From NCBI GenBank assembly GCA_964575715.1, contig CAZNSG010000163.1, forward strand, positions 1-29,085: 29,085 bases of DNA, given 5' to 3'. The position numbers and the translations under genes were made by a program. How positions within the stretch are numbered: position 1 is the first letter of the stretch; each line of letters starts with the position of its first letter. This document shows positions 7,989 to 15,363 of the stretch, piece by piece. Under the pieces are notes generated by a model. It was not told the origin of the DNA and searched no databases. It saw only the letters and a list, made by a program, of their open reading frames with translations. This DNA is from PNAI01 sp964575715. GTDB lineage: Bacteria > Pseudomonadota > Alphaproteobacteria > Rhizobiales > Xanthobacteraceae.

Positions 7989-8549
7989 ATGCTCATGCGA
8001 AACTCATTAACGGCTATAACGGCTTTGGCCAGCGCGTTGATTGCGCTCGGGGTTGCGGGCTGCCAGACAACCGCTGACAATGCGCCGCCACCGGCTTTGG
8101 CAGCTACTGAACCGGCAACGACGGCGACGGTGGAGGAACCGGGGACGGTCAAGTACCATGCCTCCGATGAGCCATTGCGGCTGGCGCTTGAGCATTTCAA
8201 CCGTGGCAATTACGGGCTTTCCGAGCGCTATTTTCGCGATGCGGTTGAGAAAACACCGCGGGACGTGACGGCGTGGGTTGGGCTTGCCGCAAGCTACGAT
8301 CGTCTCGCGCGCTTTGATCTTGCTGATCGCGCATACCGCTATGCGATCAAGCTCGCTGGAGAAACGACCCAAATTCTGAATAACCAGGGCTACTCGTACA
8401 TGCTGCGCGGAAACTTTGCGCTGGCTCGACAGAAGCTTGTGAAAGCCAATGCGCGCGAGCCGAACAATCCGGTCATTCTCAACAATCTTCAGCTGTTGGA
8501 TTCCAGCCGTCAGTTCGTTCGGCGCGCCGAAAGCCAACCCGCCAACTGA
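7989..8549 (+). CDS. tadD: TadD-like TPR lipoprotein
   Basis: A 186-residue predicted lipoprotein with tetratricopeptide repeats. The signal peptide (about 1-24) ends in the lipobox GVAGC, with Cys25 as the lipidated residue. A Pro/Ala/Thr-rich linker (about 27-55) leads into repeats that begin near LRLALEHFNRGNYGLSERYF and continue through NNQGYSYMLRGNFALARQKL and the NNPVILNNLQLL region. TadD lipoproteins help assemble or localise the outer-membrane secretin. AAGGA precedes the ATG at 7989; a second in-frame ATG is at 7995. It is last in the plus-strand tad row and converges on cpaA. The family is clear; the name tadD rests on context. Confidence 0.82.
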   Translation: MLMRNSLTAITALASALIALGVAGCQTTADNAPPPALAATEPATTATVEEPGTVKYHASDEPLRLALEHFNRGNYGLSERYFRDAVEKTPRDVTAWVGLAASYDRLARFDLADRAYRYAIKLAGETTQILNNQGYSYMLRGNFALARQKLVKANAREPNNPVILNNLQLLDSSRQFVRRAESQPAN

Positions 8550-8574
8550 CAAGCTGTATTGCTTCAAAAATACT

Positions 8575-9045
8575 TCAAAATCCGCTCCATTGGAGCATGA
8601 ATACTCCAATGAGCGCGGCAGCGACCGATGGCGCAAACGCCATTCGTACGCGATTATCAACCCGAAGCACTTTGATCCATTCAAATTTTGCTGCCACCAC
8701 TTGCATGAGCGAAAATGCCAGCAGCAAAAAAGCGAACGGTAAGGCATAACGAATTCCAACCCACAAGAATCCGACAGTCAAAATCTTGACATCCCCGCCG
8801 CCGAGCCAGTTTCTTCCATAGAAAATCAATAAAACCACGAACATGAAAAGTGCCAGCGCCAGATTCCAATGCGCGCTCACCCATTGACCTGACAAGATTG
8901 TGTAAATGCCATAAAGACAAGCAAGAGCTATAACCAGCTCGTTGCGAATCTTGAATTCGCGCAGGTCCTTCATCGCCATATAAAACAGGGTAGTGGCGGT
9001 AATCGCCAACACAATCTGCGAGAGAATCTCACGGAATTCAGACAT
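8575..9045 (-). CDS. cpaA: CpaA/TadV prepilin peptidase
   Basis: A 156-residue aspartic prepilin peptidase of the A24A (TadV/CpaA) type, which removes the leader from Flp and TadE/F pilins at the inner membrane. The two catalytic aspartates are visible: D27 in KDLREFKIRN, after the first membrane helix, and D85 in GGGDVK (82-87), the GxGD motif. Four to five hydrophobic segments make up the rest. The long cytoplasmic methylase domain of GspO/PilD enzymes is absent, as is normal for TadV. It is on the strand opposite the other tad genes and converges on tadD with 25 bases between the stops. No strong ribosome-binding site was seen. An inverted repeat lies inside its last codons. Confidence 0.9.
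   Translation of the reverse strand: MSEFREILSQIVLAITATTLFYMAMKDLREFKIRNELVIALACLYGIYTILSGQWVSAHWNLALALFMFVVLLIFYGRNWLGGGDVKILTVGFLWVGIRYALPFAFLLLAFSLMQVVAAKFEWIKVLRVDNRVRMAFAPSVAAALIGVFMLQWSGF
8588..8611. repeat. 8-bp inverted repeat at the tadD/cpaA convergence
   Basis: CATTGGAG and CTCCAATG are exact reverse complements separated by eight bases. They fall within the last codons of cpaA, between the converging tadD and cpaA stops. On the minus strand a T-rich stretch follows after about seven bases, so it could act as a weak terminator for cpaA. Because it is also coding, chance is possible. Confidence 0.35.
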
Positions 9046-9114
9046 GGGCGCGTGCCACCATTGGAATCACAGCGACGATCGATAGCGCATTATCGGTCAG
9101 TATGGCAGACAACA

Positions 9115-9633
9115 TCAGCAAGTTGCGCGCAGGGTGCGAATAAATGAGAAATGTGAAGCGATACAAGAAACGAGTGACAGAAAGAGCAATATCGTCAAGA
9201 CATACGCATGCGATCCGGCCGAAAAGCTGAATGCGGAAAAGTTCATTGCGCTAGAATTCAATGACCCAGCAAGCGAGGCGGCCTGCAGTGACGGTGTTTC
9301 AACCATCTGCCACGCATAGGCAAGAAAACACGAATAGACCAAGCTGAGACTGCTTGCGACCGCGATCGGCAAGGAGCGATGAAATGCAAGCCCAATCCAA
9401 GTAAACAGCAAGATTGGTGCCGCGACAAATAGCAGTTGAAAATACGGAATTGCGAAGTGGTCGCTCAATATGTAGTGACTTCTTTGAAAAACGCCAAAGA
9501 GTTGAAGGTTGAGGTACCATATGATTTCGGACGATGGCTTTAGCGCAAGCGCGTGCGCCGCCAGTTCTCCGGCGACGATCGCGGCTGAGAGGACGGCGGG
9601 TCCGATAATCTGGAGCTTTGCGAGCCGGGACAT
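9115..9633 (-). CDS. uncharacterised small integral membrane protein
   Basis: I do not recognise this 172-residue protein. It has four hydrophobic segments: about residues 6-31, 60-84, 87-110 and 143-163. The third loop, rich in Ser, Ala and Asn, lies around LQAASLAGSLNSSAMNFSAF. No catalytic motif was found. It ends 69 bases before cpaA on the same strand, so the two may be co-transcribed, which would make it a candidate accessory Tad protein; that is inference only. MSRLAKL is taken as the start; an in-frame ATG four codons earlier is possible. Its hydrophobic pattern and the lack of any better frame support a real gene. Confidence 0.6.
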   Translation of the reverse strand: MSRLAKLQIIGPAVLSAAIVAGELAAHALALKPSSEIIWYLNLQLFGVFQRSHYILSDHFAIPYFQLLFVAAPILLFTWIGLAFHRSLPIAVASSLSLVYSCFLAYAWQMVETPSLQAASLAGSLNSSAMNFSAFSFSAGSHAYVLTILLFLSLVSCIASHFSFIRTLRATC

Positions 9634-10123
9634 GATGCAAAGCACTAATACAAATGCTTGATCGTTCCGTTAATACTCTCTCCCGTGAACCAAGAACTTA
9701 ATTAAGGTAAACATAGTGTTGCCCATTACTCTGTCCTTGCGCACTCAAGCGTGTCGCCGATGCAATCGGGGAATATCGAAACGTTCAGGCGCCTTGACGG
9801 ATGCAGGGTGACATGCGGGCCAACATGCCTCCAGTAAACATTTTTCTGCTGGCCGCTGTGATCACAAACCGCAATATATTAGAGCATTTTCCGGAAAAGT
9901 GGACACCGGTTTTCCGCAGAAAATGCGACCAAATAAGGAATCTAGAGCGCGTTTCCGATTCAACCTAATCGGAATGCGCTCTAGCCCCATGCGATGGTAT
10001 GATTCGATTTGCGGATTCGTGTCTCCCAAAACTGACGGCCTTGCGCAGATCGGACAATTTATAGTGTATTGTCAAACAAGTTAGCCGGGGGGATAACACT
10101 TTCGATTTAGAGCAAGGGGCCGA
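9634..10123. other. intergenic region between the Tad and sugar blocks
   Basis: About 490 bases with no supported gene. It holds a dispersed double-hairpin repeat in its right half (listed separately). The left part is AT-rich and is the likely promoter region of the minus-strand membrane gene. The right end carries AAGGGGCCGA, the probable ribosome-binding site of rfbF. Confidence 0.5.
9881..9984. repeat. double-hairpin Rhizobiales dispersed repeat
   Basis: Two neighbouring palindromes make up this element. The first pairs GCATTTTCCGGAAAA with TTTTCCGcaGAAAATGC. The second pairs CTAGAGCGCGTTTCCGATT (9942-9960) with AATCGGAATGCGCTCTAG (9967-9984) around a six-base loop. The layout matches a repeat family I know from many Bradyrhizobium-like genomes. 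It is non-coding and lies 139 bases before rfbF. Confidence 0.75.
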
Positions 10124-10897
10124 ATGAAGGTCATCATTTTGGCGGGCGGGTACGGCAGCCGGCTATTGGAGGAGACGACGCGCGTTCCCAAACCGATGGT
10201 CGAGATCGGTGGCCGGCCTATGCTCTGGCACATCATGAAAATCTACAATAGTTCTGGCTTCAAGAATTTCATCATTGCGTGTGGTTACAAGGGAGCTGTC
10301 ATCAAAGATTACTTCGATCGATATTCTGCGTTGAACAGTGATTGGACCATAAGCTTGGCCGATGGCGAGCGACGCCTGGAGCGGGGCGCGCTGCCCGACT
10401 GGAATGTGACGCTCGTGGATACCGGCCTTGATACCATGACGGCCGGACGGTTGCGACGGTTGAAAAATTGGATCGCTGACGAGCACTTTCTTGCGACGTA
10501 TGGCGACGGCGTAGCCAATATCGACGTGAACAAGTTGGTTGCCTTTCACCGACGGCATGGTCGCCTTGCAACGGTAACTGCAGTACGTCCGCCGGCGCGC
10601 TTCGGCAGCCTGAGAATAGCGGACGATCGGGTGGTCGAATTCTCCGAGAAGGAGCAGGGCCGCGAGGGTTGGATCAACGGTGGTTTTTTCGTATTTCACC
10701 GTTCGGTTCTCGACCGCGTCGCTAGCGATGCGTCATCGCTCGAATACGATGTGCTGCGTGATCTGGCCGAGCAAGAGCAGCTCGCCGCCTATTGTCACGA
10801 CGGCTTCTGGCATCCAATGGATACGCTGCGCGACCGCAATTACCTGGAAGAACAATGGGCTACCGGCGCGGCGCCATGGAAACTGTGGCAAGATTGA
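10124..10897 (+). CDS. rfbF: glucose-1-phosphate cytidylyltransferase
   Basis: A 257-residue RfbF enzyme that makes CDP-glucose from CTP and glucose 1-phosphate, the entry step to CDP-linked deoxysugars. The nucleotidyltransferase signature is at the N-terminus: LAGGYGSRLLEETTRVPKPM (6-25), followed by EIGGRPMLWHIMK. TYGDGVANID carries the metal-binding Asp, NGGFFVFH marks the sugar pocket region, and the C-terminal FWHPMDTLRDRNYLEEQW is typical of RfbF. Length is normal. An AAGGGG element precedes the ATG. The following SDR gene overlaps its end, so they are probably translationally coupled. RfbG, the next enzyme of the pathway, is encoded 2.6 kb away on the other strand. Confidence 0.93.
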   Translation: MKVIILAGGYGSRLLEETTRVPKPMVEIGGRPMLWHIMKIYNSSGFKNFIIACGYKGAVIKDYFDRYSALNSDWTISLADGERRLERGALPDWNVTLVDTGLDTMTAGRLRRLKNWIADEHFLATYGDGVANIDVNKLVAFHRRHGRLATVTAVRPPARFGSLRIADDRVVEFSEKEQGREGWINGGFFVFHRSVLDRVASDASSLEYDVLRDLAEQEQLAAYCHDGFWHPMDTLRDRNYLEEQWATGAAPWKLWQD

Positions 10898-11757
10898 AAC
10901 CTCGAACGCTGGTTCTCTTCGGAGCGAGCGGCCGGCTGGGGGGCGCCATAGCCGCGGCGGCGATGCGACAAGGGCTCCGAGTCGAGCCGGTTCGCTGGCT
11001 GGAAGCTCGCGACTGGCTGCAGCTCGAGGCGCGTGCCATTTTGCGACGTCTTGCGGTTGCGGAGGATGGCGTCGACCTCGTTTTTGCAGGGGGCATGACC
11101 GATCCAAGCCAACCTGCGGCCGATCTCATGCTTGCCAACGCACAACTGCCCGCCCGTACGATCGAGGCGACGGCCGACGACCCGCGATTTCGCTACTTGA
11201 CGATCGGCTCGGTGCTCGAAACCTTCGCGGAGCTTGCAGTCGGCAATCCCTATTTTGCGTCCAAGGCTGAACTGTGGAGACAAGTCAGCGGTTTTGCCGA
11301 GGAGCGCCGCCTGCATGGGCGTATCGCTCATCTGCGGCTCCATACGCTCTATGGTGGCTTGCCCGCGCCGCATTCCTTTCTCGGACAGATCTACGCCAGC
11401 ATCAAAGCGGACCGAACATTTACCATGAGCGCGGGCAGGCAATTACGGGAATACAGCCACGTCGACGACGTCTCACGTTCGCTCATCACTCTGTTAGAGC
11501 GCGAATGGCGGATGCCCATGGTATTCGATCTCAGTACGGGAAAGTCAATCAAGCTGTACGATCTTGCAACAAAAATATTTAACGCGTTCGACCGCGCTGA
11601 TCTTCTGCAAATTGGTGCGCTTGGCACTCCCAAGGGTGAAAACATGCATCTGTGCTTTCCGCCCAGTCCCGCATGGTTGCTTGGAGAGCCGCGTGATTCC
11701 GTCGAAGGGATCCTCGATTGGCTCGCAGTGCAGCTGGGACTGCCGCGCGGCGTCTAG
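10855..11757 (+). CDS. NAD(P)-dependent epimerase/dehydratase-family protein
   Basis: A 300-residue extended short-chain dehydrogenase/reductase. The Rossmann motif GASGRLG is at about 23-29, and YFASK at 133-137 supplies the catalytic Tyr and Lys, with an upstream GS in TIGSVLETF. The C-terminal part has the REYSHVDDVSRSL stretch seen in sugar-nucleotide epimerases and reductases. Start: ATG 10855 has GGAAG a few bases upstream and overlaps rfbF by 43 bases; ATG 10876 is an alternative without a good site. Coupling to rfbF suggests that it acts on a CDP-sugar, for example as a 4-ketoreductase or epimerase; this is inference, and the substrate cannot be read from the sequence. Confidence 0.8.
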   Translation: MGYRRGAMETVARLKPRTLVLFGASGRLGGAIAAAAMRQGLRVEPVRWLEARDWLQLEARAILRRLAVAEDGVDLVFAGGMTDPSQPAADLMLANAQLPARTIEATADDPRFRYLTIGSVLETFAELAVGNPYFASKAELWRQVSGFAEERRLHGRIAHLRLHTLYGGLPAPHSFLGQIYASIKADRTFTMSAGRQLREYSHVDDVSRSLITLLEREWRMPMVFDLSTGKSIKLYDLATKIFNAFDRADLLQIGALGTPKGENMHLCFPPSPAWLLGEPRDSVEGILDWLAVQLGLPRGV

Positions 11758-11770
11758 CCCGCTCCTTTGC

Positions 11771-12454
11771 TTAGGATGCCGCGCGCTTGATGCCCCAGAT
11801 GCAATACTGGGCGCCGACCGGCAGCCATCCGATGATGCGCTCGGCCCGCTCGACGATCGCACTGCGGAATGGTGAGAATCCCATATAGCGCCGGCCCGCG
11901 ATGCGCGCACCACCGCCTTCGATCAGCTTTGCTGCTTTCCAGCACGTGAAAAGCGAAGCATCCGCATCGAAAGCGCAACGCGAGACGATAAACTGCGTTG
12001 CTGGGTTGAGCGGATTATGTTCAATCACGATCACAGTGCCACCAGGCCGCAGGACTCGCAGCATTTCGGCCATGAAAACCGGACGCGCAGGCGGCGGCAC
12101 ATGATGGATAACGCAGCTTGCAAAGGCGGCGTCGAACATCGCGTCCGCGAAGGGCAAACGGCCGCCGTCGTAATGCATAAATCGGGTGCCGGGAGCCCGC
12201 TCTCTGGCGTAGTCGAGCGAACGCAGGCTCACGTCTACGGCGCACAGCTCCTTTACCTCCCGATCGAGGTCGCGCTCGATCAGGCCGATGCCGCAACCGA
12301 CATCGAGCACGCGTTGCCGTTTCGGATCGCCAAGCGTGGTCGCGAGAACCTCGCGGATAAGTCGCGCCTTTTCGCCGGCGAGTATGTCGGCGGAAACCCC
12401 CGCCGCCGTGCTGACCGCAGCCTGATACGCATCGGCATGGCGATCGAAATCCAT
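11771..12454 (-). CDS. class I SAM-dependent methyltransferase
   Basis: A 227-residue class I methyltransferase. Motif I is VLDVGCGIG (about 49-57), the acidic end of the second strand is CAVDVS, and the post-I region reads LPFADAMFDAAFASCVIHHV, followed by MLRVLRPGGTVIVIEHNPLN. This is the Methyltransf_11 pattern. A C-terminal hydrophobic patch, IGWLPVGAQYCIWGI, may contact a membrane or lipid acceptor. ATG 12454 lies four bases after the glycosyltransferase stop; longer frames overlap that gene and lack domain content. It is last in the minus-strand row rfbG, GT2, methyltransferase, so a sugar or lipid-linked glycan substrate is likely but unproven. Confidence 0.82.
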   Translation of the reverse strand: MDFDRHADAYQAAVSTAAGVSADILAGEKARLIREVLATTLGDPKRQRVLDVGCGIGLIERDLDREVKELCAVDVSLRSLDYARERAPGTRFMHYDGGRLPFADAMFDAAFASCVIHHVPPPARPVFMAEMLRVLRPGGTVIVIEHNPLNPATQFIVSRCAFDADASLFTCWKAAKLIEGGGARIAGRRYMGFSPFRSAIVERAERIIGWLPVGAQYCIWGIKRAAS

Positions 12455-12458
12455 GGGC

Positions 12459-13496
12459 TTAACCACCAGCGGGGATTCGATCGCTCTCGGCGCTTGCGCG
12501 CGTCGGCAGGACAACGCCGGTGACGGGCCGATCCTGGCTATCGGCCGCTCGACCGGCCGCCCCGGTGAGGTCAACGAACTGCTCGACGATCGTGACGGGA
12601 CGCGGGGTCACCTGGCGATAAATACGGGCGAGATATTCACCAATGATTCCGAGGAATATCGCATTCAAAGCGATGGAAAGTAGAACGAGGATCGCAAGCG
12701 TCATGAAACCCGCGGGCCAGGATTCGTGAAAGGTAGCCCACAGGGTTAAATAGATCAAAATCATCACAACGGCAAAACCGGCCGTAGCCAGACCGACTAT
12801 GCTTGCCAACCGCAAGGGCAATATCGAATGGCTGACGATGCCATCGAGAGCCAGATTGAGCAGGCTGCCGAAGTTGAAAGCGCTCTTCCCGCGCTGACGC
12901 TCGCCGCGGTCATAATCCACGCCAATTTGTCGATACCCGAGCGTCGCGATAAAGCCCCTGAGATACGGGTTCTCGTCATGGTACTGGTGCAGCAATTCCA
13001 GCACGCAACGATCGACAAGCCTGAAGTCGCCCGCGTCGTTCGGCAGACTGTCCGTACTGAGCCAGGCGATCAGCCGATAGAAAAAACGGCGCATCGCATG
13101 CAGGTAGATCGAGCCCGGGCGCGACCGCCGCACGCCATACACAATTTTGTATCCGGCCTCCCAGAGTCTGACAAAATCGAGTATGAGATCAGGTGGGTCC
13201 TGCAAATCGCAATCAATCTGCACCGCGGCGGCACCGCGCGCCAGGCGATAACCGGTCAGGATCGAGCGTTGGAAACCAAAATTTCGGGAAAAACGGTAGC
13301 CGCGAACGCGCGGATCTCGCGCGGCAAGCTGCTGGATACGTTCGAACGTGCGATCGATGCTGCAATTATCGGTAAAGACAAACTCCCATTCATACTTGTC
13401 CGCAATCGGCGCGATCGCGCGGACCGCTGCCTCGTAGAGCGGCTCTATATTGGTTTCCTCGTTATAGACCGGCACGATAATCGAAATGAGCTTCAT
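12459..13496 (-). CDS. family 2 glycosyltransferase, membrane-anchored (DPM/GtrB type)
   Basis: A 345-residue GT2 glycosyltransferase. The GT-A fold is marked by SIIVPVYNEETNIEPLY (5-21), TDNCSIDRT (42-50) and the DxD-type QIDCDLQDPP (93-102). FSRNFGFQRSI is typical of the polyprenyl-phosphate glycosyltransferase branch (DPM1, GtrB, ArnC-like). Two membrane helices lie near the C-terminus (about 232-258 and 267-293). Such enzymes move a sugar from a nucleotide to a polyprenyl phosphate at the inner membrane. Start: ATG 13496 follows GGAAGGG and overlaps the rfbG stop by four bases (ATGA), indicating translational coupling. Context suggests that its donor may be a CDP- or other nucleotide-sugar from this cluster. 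Confidence 0.88.
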   Translation of the reverse strand: MKLISIIVPVYNEETNIEPLYEAAVRAIAPIADKYEWEFVFTDNCSIDRTFERIQQLAARDPRVRGYRFSRNFGFQRSILTGYRLARGAAAVQIDCDLQDPPDLILDFVRLWEAGYKIVYGVRRSRPGSIYLHAMRRFFYRLIAWLSTDSLPNDAGDFRLVDRCVLELLHQYHDENPYLRGFIATLGYRQIGVDYDRGERQRGKSAFNFGSLLNLALDGIVSHSILPLRLASIVGLATAGFAVVMILIYLTLWATFHESWPAGFMTLAILVLLSIALNAIFLGIIGEYLARIYRQVTPRPVTIVEQFVDLTGAAGRAADSQDRPVTGVVLPTRASAESDRIPAGG

Positions 13497-14614
13497 GCCC
13501 TTCCTTTCGCGGGGATTATGCTTGCCGCATCCGCGCGCGGCTGTGCGCACAGTGCCTGGAACGCATTAATTTGTTCTTCGCTCACCGCGACGGGATCCTC
13601 GCGGCGTTCAATCACCCGGCAATACCAATCTACCGTCATGCCGACGGCGCGATCGAGGTTGATCATGGGCTTCCAGCCCAGCACGCGCTTCGCCTTCGAA
13701 ACGTCAAGTGCAAGATTTTGCGCCTCCCGTGGGCCGTTCTGCCCAGGGACCTCTATGATGCTGCCGCGTCCGAAACGGTCGATGACACGCCGCGCCAATT
13801 CGCCAACGTTGATAACCTTTCCCGTATCGGGCCCGAAATTCCATGCACCTTCGTGGCGTGGTGCGTCTTCGTACAACGCGTGCGCCAACATGAGATAACC
13901 GGAGAGTGGATCGAGGACATGCTGCCATGGCCGCGTCGCGCCGGGATTGCGCAGCGCGACCGGCTGGCTGGTCGTTATCGCGCGCACGATATCGGGTACA
14001 ATGCGATCGGCGGCATCATCGCCGCCGCCGATGACATTACCCGCGCGTGCCGTCGCCAGAGCCGGCTTCCCGGCGTTTCGCAGGCTCGCGCTCCAGGCCA
14101 TCGTGACGATTTCCGAACAAGCTTTGCTTGCGCTATAGGGATCGTGGCCGCCGAGCGAATCGCTCTCGACAAATGCACGCGCCGGACCCGGATTGAGGTA
14201 GCATTTGTCGCTCGTCACGTTGAGCACGACTTGCGTGCGGGCATTGCGGCAAGCGGCATCGAGCAGATGCGCGGTGCCCATGACGTTGGTGGCAAATGTA
14301 CCGAGCGGATCCTCCACCGAACGACGGACCAGCGACTGCGCGGCGAGATGAAACACGATCTCTGGCGCCTCCGCGCGCACCGCCTTGTTCACTGCATCAC
14401 GGTCGCGCAGATCGAGCGCAAGGGCGACCGCGATTGGGGGCTGAAACATAGCGCGGGTGAGATCACCTATTTCCGGTAAGCTCAATCCGATGACCCGCGC
14501 GCCGAGTTTCGTAAGCCACAGCGACAGCCACGCGCCTTTAAATCCAGTGTGACCGGTGACAAGAATGGTCTTGCCCGCATAGAACTTGCCCAGCTTGTTG
14601 TTTTCCACCGTCAT
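13493..14614 (-). CDS. rfbG: CDP-glucose 4,6-dehydratase
   Basis: A 373-residue RfbG enzyme that turns CDP-glucose into CDP-4-keto-6-deoxyglucose. It is an extended SDR with GHTGFKG (21-27) as the NAD-binding loop, TSDKCY (134-139), and the catalytic pair Tyr160 and Lys164 in YSASK. The VTGHTGFKGAWLSLWL form is diagnostic for RfbG rather than for dTDP-glucose dehydratases. Length is normal. It leads the minus-strand row rfbG, GT2, methyltransferase and pairs functionally with rfbF. RfbH (the 3-dehydrase) and the abequose/paratose enzymes are not present here, so the final sugar is unknown. Confidence 0.93.
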   Translation of the reverse strand: MTVENNKLGKFYAGKTILVTGHTGFKGAWLSLWLTKLGARVIGLSLPEIGDLTRAMFQPPIAVALALDLRDRDAVNKAVRAEAPEIVFHLAAQSLVRRSVEDPLGTFATNVMGTAHLLDAACRNARTQVVLNVTSDKCYLNPGPARAFVESDSLGGHDPYSASKACSEIVTMAWSASLRNAGKPALATARAGNVIGGGDDAADRIVPDIVRAITTSQPVALRNPGATRPWQHVLDPLSGYLMLAHALYEDAPRHEGAWNFGPDTGKVINVGELARRVIDRFGRGSIIEVPGQNGPREAQNLALDVSKAKRVLGWKPMINLDRAVGMTVDWYCRVIERREDPVAVSEEQINAFQALCAQPRADAASIIPAKGRA

Positions 14615-14729
14615 ATTCGGGCCGGCATTGGAAGTTGCTTGGGTGCGGAGTAAATTTATCTACTGCCATTCCATAGCTCTGCGCGCAATGGGTGCGGTGC
14701 GCAGGCGTCGCGGCTGATTCGCTCTGAGT

Positions 14730-15011
14730 TTAATGCAAAAGGCCGCGCAATATCACCTCGACGGCGAGACGCTCCGTCGCCAGCGCCTCCGGACTTCGCG
14801 TCAGCTGATGTGTATTCCAGGACTCTAGGCTCTCCAGCGAAGCGGCGATACCTTGCCGAGCAAGTGACTTTCGATCCCTGGCGTAGTCGGAACGATCGAT
14901 CCGCTCATTTATGACCAAAACGATCGTGACGGTTCTCGTGCGATCGGCACGCAACGCGTCGGCTGAGCTTATCGAACAATTATTTTCAGGCCATCTTGGC
15001 GAGAGCGTCAT
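14730..15011 (-). CDS. possible small hypothetical protein
   Basis: A 93-residue frame downstream of tRNA-Cys on the same strand. Its frame extends upstream through the tRNA, so a start inside the tRNA is ruled out and ATG 15011 is the first sensible one. The protein is polar and Arg/Ser/Leu-rich, with segments such as TVTIVLVINERI and SLARQGIAASLESLESW. No domain, signal peptide or ribosome-binding site is recognised. It may be a spurious frame; it is listed because nothing else fills the gap. Confidence 0.22.
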   Translation of the reverse strand: MTLSPRWPENNCSISSADALRADRTRTVTIVLVINERIDRSDYARDRKSLARQGIAASLESLESWNTHQLTRSPEALATERLAVEVILRGLLH

Positions 15012-15030
15012 GAACAAGAAGCAAAAAGAG

Positions 15031-15101
15031 AGGCCACGGCCGGAATTGAACCGGCGTACCCGGTTTTGCAGACCGGTGCGTAACCACTCCGCCACGTGGC
15101 C
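15031..15101 (-). tRNA. tRNA-Cys (GCA)
   Basis: The minus strand reads GGCCACG (acceptor), a D-arm with GGAGTGGTTA, an anticodon stem CCGGT/ACCGG with loop CTGCAAA (anticodon GCA), and a T-arm with GGTTCAATTCC. The acceptor closes with CGTGGCC and discriminator U, the identity base for Cys. The 3' CCA is not encoded, as is usual outside Gammaproteobacteria. A T-rich CTCTTTTTGC follows. Length is 71 bases without CCA, normal for tRNA-Cys. Confidence 0.97.
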
Positions 15102-15152
15102 TTATGGGAGCACGGCGCCGCTCCTGCGATGCTCTGCGCTGAAGTTTACGTA

Positions 15153-15180
15153 TGTATATATATAAAGCGTATTTTGGCAA
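15153..15180 (-). promoter_or_regulatory. putative sigma-70 promoter of tRNA-Cys
   Basis: On the minus strand TTGCCA (15180-15175) and TATACA (15158-15153) are 16 bases apart, within an AT-rich tract. The -10 ends about 50 bases before the tRNA 5' end, leaving room for a processed leader. It is the only good hexamer pair seen in this gap. Confidence 0.45.
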
Positions 15181-15363
15181 GGTCGGAGCAAGGTTACAAT
15201 GAAATCTTGCTGAGAATGGGAGCTGCGACCGCACCAACGGAACCGATAGGTGGCGATCCGATCGGGTTGATGGTGAAAATCCAGTTCCGATGGGCGCGTA
15301 GCGAATGGAAAGTTCATAAAGATGCTAATTTGCCACGCTATTCTATCCAAATGACGCGCTTGT

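Noticed and set aside
12828..13898. 356-codon open frame on the plus strand
   Set aside because: It is antisense to the GT2 and rfbG genes, both of which have full family motifs.
13571..14479. 302-codon open frame on the plus strand
   Set aside because: It is antisense to rfbG and has no domain-like sequence.
15012..15095. protein start inside the tRNA-Cys region
   Set aside because: The first residues would be translated from the tRNA itself; only the ATG at 15011 could be real.
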